Below, piece by piece: positions 1 to 8,620 of a stretch of 33,639 nt of DNA. Source of the stretch: Collinsella sp. (GTDB lineage: Bacteria > Actinomycetota > Coriobacteriia > Coriobacteriales > Coriobacteriaceae); contig DXLU01000014.1 in NCBI GenBank assembly GCA_019414565.1, positions 41,159-74,797 of the forward strand. Direction: 5' to 3'. The first letter of the stretch is position 1; every line of letters starts with the position of its first letter. Both the position numbers and the translations under genes were made by a program. The notes beneath the pieces are model-generated. The model was not told the origin of the DNA. It did not search any database and worked only from the letters and a program-made list of their open reading frames with translations.

Positions 1-25
1 AGTTCGAATCTTGTCAGGTCCACCA
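1..25 (+). tRNA. 3' end of a tRNA (partial, identity unknown)
   Basis: The window opens inside a tRNA. A T-loop TTCGAAT (3-9) is followed by the T-stem 3' strand CTTGT, the acceptor 3' strand CAGGTCC, discriminator A and an encoded CCA (23-25). The 5' part, including the anticodon, lies outside the window, so the amino acid cannot be assigned. A strong terminator follows 13 nt later. Confidence 0.8.
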
Positions 26-38
26 TCAAAACTGTGAA

Positions 39-73
39 GAGCCTCGGGGCAATTGCCTCGGGGCTCTTTTCTT
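39..73 (+). terminator. Rho-independent terminator of the upstream tRNA
   Basis: A 12-bp stem (39-50 with 55-66, two G-T wobbles) has an AATT loop and is followed by TTTTCTT. It sits just after the tRNA 3' end and ends that transcript. Confidence 0.85.
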
Positions 74-124
74 ATCTACTGAAGGTAGTCAAAAAAGCCC
101 CGTCCCAAATTAACTACTTTGATT

Positions 125-154
125 TTGTGTGCTGTGCGAAAGTTTGGGTAGTAT
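125..154 (+). promoter_or_regulatory. possible promoter of the DUF151 gene
   Basis: TTGTGT (125-130) and TAGTAT (149-154) are 18 nt apart, upstream of the gene starting at 211. Both hexamers are weak matches to the housekeeping consensus, so this is a tentative call. Confidence 0.3.
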
Positions 155-210
155 AGCTATTCAATGCGGCGGGCTGCCGCGTGTTAACCGCTACGTACCG
201 GAGGTGTTCC

Positions 211-711
211 ATGGTTCGTGTCGACATAGAGACCATCGTCATGGCCGCCGGTCCCGTGCCATCGCTTATCGTGCTTCGCGAGCGCTGCAGCAAATCGGAC
301 TCGCCCGCGCCGCTGCGTTCCCTTTCCATTCAGACTGGTTCGTTTGAAGCTGCTGCCATCAGCCGCGGCATCGATAGCGGTCGCGTCGAGCGCCCGATTA
401 CCCATGACCTGTTGCTCGATACCGTTGACGCCTTGGGTGCCAAACTCGAGCGCATCGAGATCGTTCGTGCCGAGCCGCCGGTGTTCTACGCGACGATCGT
501 CGTACTGGTCGATGGCGAGGAGTGCAAGATCGACGCCCGCCCCAGTGACGCCATTGCCCTTGCCGTGCGCAGCAATGCCCCCATGTTTGTGGAGGACGAC
601 ATCATGAATCGCCTGGGCACTGTTTCCACCCACGCCGAGGATGTCGACGACGAGCAGGAGTTCGAGAAGTTCGACGAGTTCGTCCATACGCTCTCCCCCG
701 ATGACTTCTAA
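211..711 (+). CDS. bifunctional nuclease-like (DUF151/BFN) protein
   Basis: This is a 166-residue cytoplasmic protein. The family signature is the stretch DARPSDAIALAVRSNAP in the C-terminal half, followed by an acidic tail (DDEQEFEKFDEFVHTL). Some members of the DUF151 family have been described as nucleases or stress factors, and in actinobacteria they occur as short stand-alone proteins; the role here is not known. I chose the ATG at 211 because GGAGGT lies a few bases upstream; an earlier in-frame GTG at 181 has no such site. The next gene begins right after this stop, so the two are probably co-transcribed. Confidence 0.8.
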   Translation: MVRVDIETIVMAAGPVPSLIVLRERCSKSDSPAPLRSLSIQTGSFEAAAISRGIDSGRVERPITHDLLLDTVDALGAKLERIEIVRAEPPVFYATIVVLVDGEECKIDARPSDAIALAVRSNAPMFVEDDIMNRLGTVSTHAEDVDDEQEFEKFDEFVHTLSPDDF

Positions 712-741
712 ATGTCTGGCACGCGAGCGGAGAGGTCGCTG

Positions 742-1098
742 ATGGGTACCCGCGTATCGGCTGAAGCGGCCGCCATCGCGCGTGAAGCCCAGATGCGCTC
801 GGAGGCTTCTGAGGCGGCTCGCATTGCCTATGTGACGCAGGCCCGCACGCTTCGCGAGCGCCGCGGCTCGTTTATCAAGATGGTTGTCGTCTCCGTCCTT
901 GTCGCGGCAATCTGTTCGCGCCTTCGTGGTACAGTTGGTGCGCTTGGGTTTTCGATTTCAACAGGCTTGGTAATCTGGGGTGTGGTCGATGCAGTAATGC
1001 TGACCAGCCAGATCAAGGTACTCGACAAGCGCGCGATGGATATGATGCGCGCCCGCGACGCTGCCGCCAAGATCGCTGCCGAGGCACAAGAACTGTAA
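742..1098 (+). CDS. small membrane protein, function unknown
   Basis: This 118-residue protein is not recognised. It has an Ala/Glu/Arg-rich, probably helical N-terminal third, then two hydrophobic segments (roughly residues 46-62 and 68-87) separated by a short loop, and a second charged helical region at the C-terminus. It looks like a two-pass inner-membrane protein with both charged ends on the same side. The ATG at 742 is preceded by GGAGAGG at good spacing. An in-frame ATG at 712, fused to the stop of the upstream gene, would add ten residues but has no ribosome binding site. It probably belongs to one transcript with its neighbours at 211 and 1129. Confidence 0.65.
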   Translation: MGTRVSAEAAAIAREAQMRSEASEAARIAYVTQARTLRERRGSFIKMVVVSVLVAAICSRLRGTVGALGFSISTGLVIWGVVDAVMLTSQIKVLDKRAMDMMRARDAAAKIAAEAQEL

Positions 1099-1128
1099 CG
1101 ACGCCAGACTCGATGGGAAGGTCTAAAG

Positions 1129-1578
1129 ATGGCACAGGATATGCAGGACGCCGGTAACGTCTCCGCCGAGCTCGACGCCATGGTGTGTGACCTGATTGGT
1201 GCGTTCTTGGACGACCTTGCCGCCGGCGAGAATCCGGGTGTAGTTGTGGCGATCGAGGACGCTGCTTCCAACCGTTATCTGGCGGCGCTCGATGAGGATG
1301 GCGAGGAGGCGTGCCTCGAGGCGGCCACCAACTTTATCTCCGAGCACAAGATGGGTCTTAAGGACGAGGGCCTGGGCCGCATCGCCCGCTATGCCATCGG
1401 CTACACCGGTTGTGTCGAAATTGACGGCGGCTATCACGACGCCCTGCTCGTGAGCTTCTTCGAAACCACGCTCGAGAGCGGTTTTTCGGCATACGTGCTG
1501 TATGAGGGCATGGGTGCCGGCGATGGTTTTATGTGGAGCGACCCTGAACCTGCAGGTGAGGAAACCCCTCTTATCTAA
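1129..1578 (+). CDS. conserved hypothetical acidic protein
   Basis: This 149-residue soluble, acidic protein has no signal peptide or membrane segment, and I do not recognise a family. It has mixed alpha/beta character with several Gly-Tyr-rich turns near the C-terminus (for example YVLYEGMGAGDGF). The start at 1129 is supported by GGAAGG about eight bases upstream. It lies 30 nt after the preceding gene in the same direction. Codon use matches its neighbours, which supports real coding. No function can be assigned. Confidence 0.65.
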   Translation: MAQDMQDAGNVSAELDAMVCDLIGAFLDDLAAGENPGVVVAIEDAASNRYLAALDEDGEEACLEAATNFISEHKMGLKDEGLGRIARYAIGYTGCVEIDGGYHDALLVSFFETTLESGFSAYVLYEGMGAGDGFMWSDPEPAGEETPLI

Positions 1579-1695
1579 AATCGCTAAAATAAACGAGTTT
1601 TCGGTAAAAGGCTCAATATTCCCGCTGAGCGTTGTATCGCTGGGCGGGCCGCATACGCGTGCCGTTTGTATATGGATAGAAGATAGGGGAACTAC

Positions 1696-3534
<1,839 letters not shown>

Positions 3535-3563
3535 GCGCTGGGCTTTATAGCGACTAACAAGAA

Positions 3564-3596
3564 AGGGCGTCGACCGCAATGGTCGGCGCCCTTTTT
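3564..3596 (+). terminator. terminator of typA
   Basis: A 12-bp GC-rich stem (3564-3575 with 3581-3592, one wobble) has loop GCAAT and a CTTTTT tail. It begins 29 nt after the typA stop. Confidence 0.9.
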
Positions 3597-3603
3597 GGTC
3601 CAA

Positions 3604-3657
3604 GGGGAACAGGTTCGTTTGCACCACCACAAAGGTGCCTGTCCCCCTTGTGGTGGT
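3604..3657. repeat. overlapping inverted repeats between convergent genes
   Basis: Two mutually exclusive hairpins overlap here. The first is a 10-bp perfect repeat, ACCACCACAA (3623-3632) with TTGTGGTGGT (3648-3657). The second pairs GGGGAACAGG (3604-3613) with CCTGTCCCC (3638-3646), leaving one bulged A. There is no T tract. The element lies between the typA terminator and the end of the minus-strand gene. It may be a dispersed palindromic intergenic repeat, which cannot be confirmed from one window. Confidence 0.5.
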
Positions 3658-3663
3658 TGGCGG

Positions 3664-4809
3664 CTAAGCGGTGGGGAGTTCCGGCGTATTAGCCGGCTGT
3701 TGCGACTTGAGGTGGGCGTTGCGCCAGATGATCTGGATAACGTAGCCGAGCGTGAAGACAAAGGCCACGCCGCTGATGAAATCGCCTACGAGGGGGATTG
3801 CCGTAAGCACGCCCGCGGCGATACCGCCCACGGCTGCCATGGCGTAGCGGTTCTGGTTGTGTCCGACCATGCGGGCGATTGCGCACCCCGCAAAGGCACT
3901 CGACACCAATGCGATGCCGATAACGCCGCACAAGAGGGCTCCGGCAAGCGACAGGCCAGCGATAGAGATAATCAGCAGTAGGACGGCGGGGGCGACAGCA
4001 ATCGTACCCAGAAGACCGCTCACCCACAGGGGCGCGGGATGCTGGTGGAGCATACCGGCGGCGCTGGCAGTCGCACGCGGAAAGACGAGCTCGAGCAGCA
4101 GAGCGACAAAGCAGGTCGAGAGTGCCGCGGCGACGATGCCGCCGATGACATCGTTAACGGTGGAAGTATCCTCGTTTTCGGTGCGGTCGATCTTGAGGGC
4201 ACCGACCTCGGCTCCCGCGGCGCGCTCGGGGTCCTCGGAGACGTGCGCGTTCACGGTGCCGGTGATGTGGGCGTTCTTGCCCAGGATGAGCTTGTCGGCC
4301 CAAACCTCGACATCGCCCTCGACGGTGCCATCGATGGTCACCGTATCGCCCGCGAGCGCTGCCGACTTGGTAGAGCCGCGCAGGGCAACCGTCTCGCCTA
4401 TCGCATAGAAACAGTTGGCGGTGCTGTCGGAATTGAGCACGACATGCTGGCCGGCAACGGTCACGCTGCCATCAACCGTAGTCTTGGCAATGTCGATGGT
4501 GCGCGCCGCCAAGCGGACGGCGCCGCCCACCGTGCAGTCGCGGATGGAGAGGCTCTCGCCTGCTGCAATTATGTCGCGGCCGATGGACGCATCGTCCAAG
4601 TTGAGGGCCTGACCTGCCCAGTACAGGTCACCTTCGACGCCGGACGAATTGGCGTCATTGTCGGTCGCAAGTACGTTGCCTGCGGTGTCTGTGCCGGCGA
4701 ACGACGCCGTGGGAAGTGCGGTGACCGCTAGGGCGACGAGCGCGAATAGGATCGTGATGCGGACCCACGCTTTACGGCGCTGGGTCGACGGGAATTGATT
4801 ACAGGGCAT
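3664..4809 (-). CDS. secreted/membrane protein with bactofilin-like (polymer-forming) domain
   Basis: This 381-residue protein starts with a signal peptide (basic RRK, hydrophobic core, likely cleavage after ASFA at about residue 38). Residues about 60-200 form repeated short beta-strand turns (DASIGRDIIAAGESLSI, TTVDGSVTVAGQHVVL, TVEGDVEVWADKL). This is the right-handed beta-helix pattern of bactofilin/polymer-forming domains, but here it is exported rather than cytoplasmic. About four membrane helices follow (residues about 225-365) and a short Pro/Gln tail. A role at the envelope is inferred. The start at 4809 is preceded by AAGGATT; an in-frame ATG 48 bases earlier lacks one. Its substrate or partner is unknown. 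Confidence 0.7.
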   Translation of the reverse strand: MPCNQFPSTQRRKAWVRITILFALVALAVTALPTASFAGTDTAGNVLATDNDANSSGVEGDLYWAGQALNLDDASIGRDIIAAGESLSIRDCTVGGAVRLAARTIDIAKTTVDGSVTVAGQHVVLNSDSTANCFYAIGETVALRGSTKSAALAGDTVTIDGTVEGDVEVWADKLILGKNAHITGTVNAHVSEDPERAAGAEVGALKIDRTENEDTSTVNDVIGGIVAAALSTCFVALLLELVFPRATASAAGMLHQHPAPLWVSGLLGTIAVAPAVLLLIISIAGLSLAGALLCGVIGIALVSSAFAGCAIARMVGHNQNRYAMAAVGGIAAGVLTAIPLVGDFISGVAFVFTLGYVIQIIWRNAHLKSQQPANTPELPTA

Positions 4810-4915
4810 AGTGAATCCTTCGTCAGATGCTCGACATACACCTAACAGGGTACCCAACGCGTGGGCGCTCTAAAAGAACCTCTCGGTTGCATTTCGAAGG
4901 GTCGTGCCGTGCTGT

Positions 4916-5605
4916 TTACTTTTTACGGTGCAAGAAGCGCGCGATATCTTCTTCGGTGGGGCTTTTGATGTCAAAGCGCAGCGAGAGCCAGCGCAGACCC
5001 ATGGTCACGACAACGCATACGACCAGCGCGGCGACATTGCTCATAATGCCGCTCATAACGAGACACACATAGCTTGTCGATCCGGCGATGGCGGCGATGG
5101 CATAAAAGTTAGTACGTTGGAAAATGCCCGGAACCACGCCCATAAAGCCATCGCGCAACATGCCGCCGCCCACCGCGGTGAAAAAGCCCATCATGATGCA
5201 CACCGCCGGTGCAAAGCCGTAGACCAGCGCCTTGTCTGCTCCAGTGGCGGCGTAGATGCCGACCGAGATGATGTCGAGCAGGGGAATGAGTTTTTCGGGC
5301 TTGTCGACGATTGCCGGGAAAATATAGATGATGGCTGCCGTGGCAATGGAAAGCGGCAGCGCCATTGGCTGGTTGAGGATGTAGACGTTGCCCACCTGCA
5401 GCGTCATGTCGCGTAAAAGACCGCCGCCCAAGCCACAGACCACGGCGAGCGCAACTGCACCCACCAGGTCGAGTTTGTGCTCGCGCGCGACCAACACGCC
5501 CGAGATTGAAGCCGCGACGACGGCGAACATTTCGAGCCAAAACGGGATGGCGACCATGGCATCCGTGGCGTGTGAGGTAACGGTCATAGCGGCGACGACG
5601 GGCAA
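4916..5605 (-). CDS. TRIC-type (UPF0126/YicG) membrane channel
   Basis: The protein has about 230 residues and seven or so hydrophobic helices. It carries the duplicated family motif: GLGGGLLRD in the first half and AVGGGMLRD in the second. Bacterial TRIC homologues are trimeric cation-selective channels; physiological ions and purpose are unclear. Start choice is uncertain: a TTG at 5605 has AAAGGA seven bases upstream, and the ATG at 5587 gives a similar N-terminus without a visible site. The reading frame stays open up to 5803, but that extension is Pro/Arg-rich and unlike the family. It ends near the bactofilin-like gene in the same direction. Confidence 0.8.
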   Translation of the reverse strand: MPVVAAMTVTSHATDAMVAIPFWLEMFAVVAASISGVLVAREHKLDLVGAVALAVVCGLGGGLLRDMTLQVGNVYILNQPMALPLSIATAAIIYIFPAIVDKPEKLIPLLDIISVGIYAATGADKALVYGFAPAVCIMMGFFTAVGGGMLRDGFMGVVPGIFQRTNFYAIAAIAGSTSYVCLVMSGIMSNVAALVVCVVVTMGLRWLSLRFDIKSPTEEDIARFLHRKK

Positions 5606-5771
5606 GATGGGGTCCTTTGGATTACGGATTTGGACAATGCCCGTACATAGTACATGTTCGGCGCCGATTGCGACCCTATTGCTCGGCAAACGGTCAGGAC
5701 TGGATGCGGGCGTAGGTTCCATGTTTGGGGATCTGGGTCGATGCTGAACGCGATGGGGGCGTGGTTGAATA

Positions 5772-5911
5772 GGAGGGATGTCTAAATTTTGAGCAGCGCT
5801 CAAAATTTATCCGGTCGGCTTACGCCGACCGCGCTGCGCTAAAAACGCGCCACTGGCGCGTTTTCTTTACGCTTTGCGCCCTGGCGGGTTCGAATCCCTC
5901 CTCCTCCGCCG
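5772..5911 (+). ncRNA. tRNA-Ser-like structured element or pseudo-tRNA
   Basis: The 3' part copies 25 nt of tRNA-Ser(CGA) exactly (5886-5910): T-arm, acceptor strand CTCCTCC, discriminator G and CC, then G instead of A. The 5' end GGAGGGA (5772-5778) can pair with that acceptor strand over six of seven positions. Instead of D, anticodon and variable arms, the middle holds three strong hairpins: 12 bp (5783-5809, loop AGC), 8 bp (5812-5831, loop TTAC) and 10 bp (5842-5864, loop ACT, with TTTT). It could be a decayed tRNA, an integration scar, or a tRNA-mimicking small RNA. Transcription is not shown. Confidence 0.45.
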
Positions 5912-5935
5912 TATTTGCTTGTAAGGGACTCTAAA

Positions 5936-5962
5936 CAAAAAAGCCCCCGTTTTCGGGAGCTT
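5936..5962 (-). terminator. terminator of tRNA-Ser(CGA)
   Basis: On the minus strand an 8-bp stem (5954-5961 with 5942-5949, one G-U pair) with an AAAA loop is followed by a run of T (complement of 5936-5942). It is placed 13 nt after the CCA end of the tRNA. Confidence 0.8.
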
Positions 5963-5974
5963 TCTCAACCAAAA

Positions 5975-6065
5975 TGGCGGAGGAGGAGGGATTCGAACCC
6001 TCGTGACCTTATACAGGCCAAACGGTTTTCGAGACCGCCGCATTCAACCACTCTGCCACCCCTCC
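5975..6065 (-). tRNA. tRNA-Ser(CGA)
   Basis: This 91-nt class II tRNA reads codon UCG. The acceptor GGAGGGG pairs with CTCCTCC, the anticodon loop is CTCGAAA (anticodon CGA), there is a long variable arm, the T-arm is GAGGG-TTCGAAT-CCCTC, the discriminator is G and the CCA is encoded. It lies downstream of tRNA-Ser(GGA) on the same strand. Confidence 0.95.
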
Positions 6066-6074
6066 GCGTGGGGT

Positions 6075-6104
6075 AAAAACAAAGCAGGCTCGAAGGCCTG
6101 CTTT
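6075..6104 (-). terminator. terminator between the two tRNA-Ser genes
   Basis: On the minus strand, AAAGCAGGC and GCCTGCTTT form a perfect 9-bp stem (6096-6104 with 6081-6089) followed by GTTTTT. It directly follows tRNA-Ser(GGA). Only 9 nt separate it from the 5' end of tRNA-Ser(CGA), so the downstream tRNA may depend partly on read-through. Confidence 0.8.
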
Positions 6105-6113
6105 GGAATTAAC

Positions 6114-6204
6114 TGGCGGAGAGTCAGGGATTTGAACCCTGGAGACGCTTTTGACGCCTACACGATTTCCAATCGTGCTCCTTCGGCCACTCGGACAACT
6201 CTCC
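6114..6204 (-). tRNA. tRNA-Ser(GGA)
   Basis: This 91-nt class II tRNA has acceptor GGAGAGT with ACTCTCC, anticodon loop TTGGAAA (anticodon GGA, reading UCC/UCU), a long variable arm, T-arm CAGGG-TTCAAAT-CCCTG, discriminator G and encoded CCA. Confidence 0.95.
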
Positions 6205-6220
6205 GTTAAATGCGAAAGTC

Positions 6221-6248
6221 AGTATACACGAGGAACCGCAAAGTGCAA
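6221..6248 (-). promoter_or_regulatory. promoter of the tRNA-Ser genes
   Basis: On the minus strand TTGCAC (6243-6248) and TATACT (6221-6226) are 16 nt apart, with the -10 box 16 nt before the tRNA-Ser(GGA) 5' end. This is a good housekeeping-type promoter. Confidence 0.7.
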
Positions 6249-6652
6249 ACAGAAAAGTTGGCATTTTTTAAAACGCTTGGCCGCGCTTGTCGTTGCAGTG
6301 GGGTTTGAGGTGCCAAAAACGGCTTCCGACCAGCGGGGTTGATTAACTCAATTGTTCAAAAGGGGTATTCATAAGCGACTTGGCAATGAATTTAAAAATC
6401 TTTGGGTGGCGCTGTGGACCACTGGTATGCATTTTGCGACCACAGCCTTGTGCCCGTTGACCTGTGGCTTGGCTCAGCTTGTCCCCGCGGCGTCGTATCT
6501 TGTCCACAAATCCGTCAAGCACTTGGTCAGCATTTGGTTGGAAGACGCATGAAACGTCGTGCGAGTATGGGCATATGTGGAGGTCATGAGGTTGTAGCTG
6601 CATATTCTTGCGGCCTAGGAGGTTGAAAGATATTATTACCAAGTCTTTTCCT
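6249..6652. other. gene-free stretch upstream of rpsF
   Basis: I see no convincing gene in about 400 bp. Short open frames on both strands lack ribosome binding sites. Visible structure includes GCTGTGG (6412-6418) and a downstream CCACAGC that can pair, with a second downstream CTGTGG that could compete for it, and one TTGTCCACA (6500-6508) resembling an actinobacterial DnaA box. The rpsF operon promoter must lie here, but no clear -35/-10 pair stands out. Confidence 0.4.
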
Positions 6653-6681
6653 GCTTCAGGCGCACCTTCACGACCTGAAGC
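6653..6681 (+). promoter_or_regulatory. hairpin in the rpsF operon leader
   Basis: GCTTCAGG (6653-6660) and CCTGAAGC (6674-6681) form an 8-bp perfect stem with a 13-nt loop, ending 9 nt before the GAGGAGG ribosome binding site of rpsF. Operons with rpsF and rpsR often carry an S6:S18-binding leader. I cannot confirm the diagnostic CCG/GG bulge, so autogenous control is only a suggestion. Confidence 0.4.
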
Positions 6682-6707
6682 CACATTTGCCCAGAGGAGG
6701 TGACAAT

Positions 6708-7001
6708 ATGAAGGCTTATGAACTGCTGTTCTTTGTTGACCCGTCGCTCGACCCCGAGACTCGTCTCGCTGTTATGAAGCGTATCGATACCACGATCGCT
6801 GAGGGCGCTGGCAAGGTCGACTCCGTTGACGACTGGGGCAAGCGCAAGCTCGCCTACGAGATCAACGACCTCACCGATGGTGACTACACCCTCATCAACT
6901 TCCACGCAGATCCTACCCAGATCGCCGAGCTTGATCGCATCCTGCGCATCACCGACGCTGTGGTCCGTCACATGATCGTCCGTCGCGACGACCAGGAGTA
7001 A
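6708..7001 (+). CDS. rpsF: 30S ribosomal protein bS6
   Basis: This 97-residue small-subunit protein pairs with bS18 on the platform of the 30S subunit. Conserved features are the N-terminal YELLFFVDPSL strand, the GKRKLAYEI core and the C-terminal DAVVRHMIVRRD. The length is normal. The ATG at 6708 follows GAGGAGG at ideal spacing; an upstream in-frame ATG at 6687 is the less likely start. It is first in an operon with ssb, rpsR and rplI, the usual bacterial order. Confidence 0.97.
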   Translation: MKAYELLFFVDPSLDPETRLAVMKRIDTTIAEGAGKVDSVDDWGKRKLAYEINDLTDGDYTLINFHADPTQIAELDRILRITDAVVRHMIVRRDDQE

Positions 7002-7049
7002 GACTGTCGTTTTGGACTGGGCTTGTGCCCCAAGAGGAAGTAGTGAGTT

Positions 7050-7502
7050 ATGAGCATCAATCGAGTGAACATCACCGGTAACCTCACCCGCGATCCCGAG
7101 CTGCGCGCCACCGCCGGCGGAACCCAGGTTCTGTCCTTTGGCGTCGCCGTCAACGATCGTCGCCGTAACGCGCAGACTGGCGAGTGGGAGGACTATCCCA
7201 ACTTTGTCGACTGCACTATGTTCGGCACCCGCGCCGAGGCCGTGAGCCGTTTCCTGGCAAAGGGAAACAAGGTCGCGATCGAGGGCAAGCTGCGCTACAG
7301 CTCTTGGGAGCGCGACGGCCAGCGCCGGAGCAAGCTTGAGGTCATCGTCGATGAGATCGAGTTTATGAGCTCCCGTGGTGGCCAGGGTGGCTACGACCAG
7401 GGCGGTTACGCCCCCGCAGCTCCCGCGCCCGCAGCACGTCCTGCCGCACCGGTGGCTACGCCGCCCGCGGTCGACGTCTACGATGAGGACATCCCGTTCT
7501 AA
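7050..7502 (+). CDS. ssb: single-stranded DNA-binding protein
   Basis: This 150-residue protein has an N-terminal OB fold (about residues 1-108; INRVNITGNLTRDPELR, FVDCTMFG, VAIEGKLRYSSWE). A Gly/Gln/Pro/Ala-rich flexible linker follows, and the protein ends in DEDIPF, the acidic tip that recruits replication and repair proteins. It acts on single-stranded DNA as a tetramer in known relatives. It is located between rpsF and rpsR, as is typical, and close to dnaB. The start follows GAGGAAGTAGTGAGTT. Confidence 0.97.
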   Translation: MSINRVNITGNLTRDPELRATAGGTQVLSFGVAVNDRRRNAQTGEWEDYPNFVDCTMFGTRAEAVSRFLAKGNKVAIEGKLRYSSWERDGQRRSKLEVIVDEIEFMSSRGGQGGYDQGGYAPAAPAPAARPAAPVATPPAVDVYDEDIPF

Positions 7503-7574
7503 GGGTTGTTCACCTATTTTTGAGTGAGAGGCGGCTTCGGTTCGCCGAAGTTGCCAAACGAAAGGTATTTTGAC

Positions 7575-7841
7575 ATGGCTAATGATTTTTCTGCACGTCA
7601 GCCGCGTCGTAAGTACTGCCAGTTCTGCAAGGAGAACACTGAGTTCATCGACTATAAGGACACTCAGCTTCTCCGTAAGTACATGACCGACCGTGGCAAG
7701 ATTAAGCCCCGTCGCGTCACTGGCGCTTGCACGCAGCATCAGCATGACATCGCCAACGCCATCAAGCGCGCCCGCGAGATGGCTCTCCTGCCGTACACCG
7801 TCCCCGTGGTTTCCTCTCGTGGCAACCGCGACCGCGGCTAA
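7575..7841 (+). CDS. rpsR: 30S ribosomal protein bS18
   Basis: This 88-residue basic protein binds bS6 and 16S rRNA. It carries the motifs RRKYCQFC, the family core (YKDTQLLRKYMTDRGKI) and RRVTGAC. The paired Cys residues near the N-terminus (CQFC) with a later Cys recall the zinc-binding type of bS18. The ATG at 7575 follows GAAAGG; the longer open frame from 7524 has an N-terminus not seen in the family. It is third gene of the operon, 15 nt before rplI. Confidence 0.96.
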   Translation: MANDFSARQPRRKYCQFCKENTEFIDYKDTQLLRKYMTDRGKIKPRRVTGACTQHQHDIANAIKRAREMALLPYTVPVVSSRGNRDRG

Positions 7842-7856
7842 GAAGGGAGACGCATC

Positions 7857-8396
7857 ATGAAGGTTATTCTTCTCGATGAGATCAAGGGCAAAGGCGGCGA
7901 GGGTGACGTCGTAGAGGTCGCTCAGGGTTACGCTGAGAACTTCCTGTTCCCCAAGAAGCTCGCTGTTGCCGCCACCAAGGGCAACCTCAAGCAGCTTGAC
8001 GAGCGTCGCAACAACATCGCCAAGCGCGAGGCCGTCCGTCTGGCTACCGCCAACGAGACCAAGGCTGCCTTCGAGGGCAAGACGGTCACCGTTGACGTCA
8101 AGGTCGGCGACGAGGGCATCCTCTTTGGCTCCGTTACCGCCGCTATGATCGCTGACGCCATCAAGGCTCAGCTCGGTATGGACATCGACCGCAAGCGCGT
8201 CGAGCTCGGTAAGCCCATCAAGGTTGCCGGTGCCCACACCGTTGCCATCTCGCTGTACCGCGAGATCAAGGCCGAGGTTGTCGTTCTCGTCGGCGTTACC
8301 GCCGAGGAGCTCGCTGCCGAGGCTGAGGTCGAGGAGGCCGCTGAGGTCGCCGAGGCCGAGACCGCCGAGGTCGAGACTGAGGCTGCTGCCGAGTAG
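7857..8396 (+). CDS. rplI: 50S ribosomal protein bL9 with extended acidic tail
   Basis: This 179-residue protein has the normal bL9 N-domain (MKVILLDEIKGKGGEGDVV, then GYAENFLFPKKLA), a long connecting helix and the C-domain (LFGSVTAAMIADAI). After about residue 147 comes an extra Ala/Glu/Val-rich acidic tail of about 30 residues that most bL9 proteins (about 150 residues) lack. bL9 lies at the base of the L1 stalk and helps maintain reading frame. The start follows AAGGGAG. It is the last gene of the operon, with a terminator 33 nt after its stop. Confidence 0.96.
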   Translation: MKVILLDEIKGKGGEGDVVEVAQGYAENFLFPKKLAVAATKGNLKQLDERRNNIAKREAVRLATANETKAAFEGKTVTVDVKVGDEGILFGSVTAAMIADAIKAQLGMDIDRKRVELGKPIKVAGAHTVAISLYREIKAEVVVLVGVTAEELAAEAEVEEAAEVAEAETAEVETEAAAE

Positions 8397-8429
8397 CATT
8401 TGCTGCAACGCAACAATCTTGTTCTAAGA

Positions 8430-8467
8430 AGGGCGCTCTGGGAAACCAGGGCGCCCTTTTGTTTTTT
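8430..8467 (+). terminator. terminator of the rpsF-rplI operon
   Basis: A 12-bp stem (8430-8441 with 8446-8457, one wobble) has a GAAA tetraloop and the tail TTTTGTTTTTT. Confidence 0.92.
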
Positions 8468-8620
8468 GCGCTGAGTGAGTGTCATGGTGAACGTTGCGTC
8501 GAAGTCCTATATACAGGACCGTTCATCCGTTTGGTTCGGTGATGATTGGCGGCGCGCGGCGCGTTTTGGGACCGTGGCTGATACTATGGATGCTCGCAAG
8601 CGATATGAATGAGGATGCTC

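Noticed and set aside
181..210. GTG at 181 as the start of the DUF151 gene
   Set aside because: The ATG at 211 has a much better ribosome binding site, and the extra residues do not resemble the family.
5606..5803. N-terminal extension of the TRIC gene
   Set aside because: The frame is open but Pro/Arg-rich, unlike TRIC proteins, and approaches the structured tRNA-like element.
6500..6508. Single DnaA-box-like TTGTCCACA near rpsF and dnaB
   Set aside because: One 9-mer without a cluster, AT-rich unwinding region or dnaA gene is not evidence of a replication origin.
6343..6684. Minus-strand 113-residue open frame upstream of rpsF
   Set aside because: It has no ribosome binding site, its composition is unlike neighbouring genes, and it overlaps the rpsF leader hairpin. 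Plus-strand frames at 6352-6552 and 6402-6626 fail for the same reasons.
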